A stretch of DNA of 5,131 bases from Rhodospirillales bacterium. Lineage in GTDB: Bacteria; Pseudomonadota; Alphaproteobacteria; Rhodospirillales; Casp-alpha2. The stretch spans positions 1 to 5,131 of the forward strand of contig JABJOR010000414.1 of the NCBI GenBank assembly GCA_018664265.1, in the 5' to 3' direction. This document shows positions 5,129-5,131 of this stretch, piece after piece. Every line of letters begins with the position of its first letter. The first letter of the stretch is position 1. The position numbers and the translations under genes were made by a program. The notes beneath the pieces were generated by a model, which saw only the letters and a program-made list of their open reading frames with translations, searched no databases and was not told where the DNA came from.

Positions 5129-5131
5129 TAA

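Overview
The window looks like chromosomal DNA of a proteobacterium. I lean towards a marine alphaproteobacterium of Rhodospirillales type, because of the CtaB sequence, the DUF420 gene and a PAS/histidine kinase that runs into a hemerythrin-like segment. This is an impression from protein style, not a search. Base composition is moderate in the respiratory genes and clearly more AT-rich in the leftmost intergenic region and in the kinase gene.

Layout. Positions 1-75 (minus strand) hold the first 25 codons of a gene that leaves the window to the left. Its N-terminus is His-rich and Trp-rich. Positions 76-590 are an AT-rich divergent intergenic region with repeated TTAGAAT elements, several short inverted repeats and, at its right end, a good extended -10 promoter. 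From 591 four plus-strand genes follow in probable operon order: a 26-residue single-pass membrane microprotein (591-671); a four-helix DUF420 protein related to the oxidase maturation factor CtaM (687-1118); a 12-helix heme-copper oxidase subunit I-like protein (1159-2553, possibly starting at an ATT codon at 1123); and ctaB, heme O synthase (2625-3554). After a 125-base AT-rich gap comes a membrane-anchored PAS histidine kinase (3680-5128).

How the parts fit. CtaB makes heme O, the precursor of heme A for terminal oxidases. CtaM/DUF420 proteins are linked to maturation of heme-A oxidases. The group therefore looks like an oxidase biogenesis or accessory module. The most striking member is the subunit I-like protein. 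It keeps the histidines expected for both hemes (H70, H354, H356) and the helix VI His-x3-Tyr pair (H222, Y226), but the helix VII His-His pair that completes the CuB site aligns with Leu271-Tyr272. It is probably not a conventional oxygen-reducing oxidase.

The kinase ends with the first part of a bacteriohemerythrin-like domain (W456 to H471) that stops after one helix, three bases before the window edge. This suggests an interrupted kinase-hemerythrin fusion or a contig-edge artefact. No tRNA, rRNA, CRISPR array or complete mobile element was seen.
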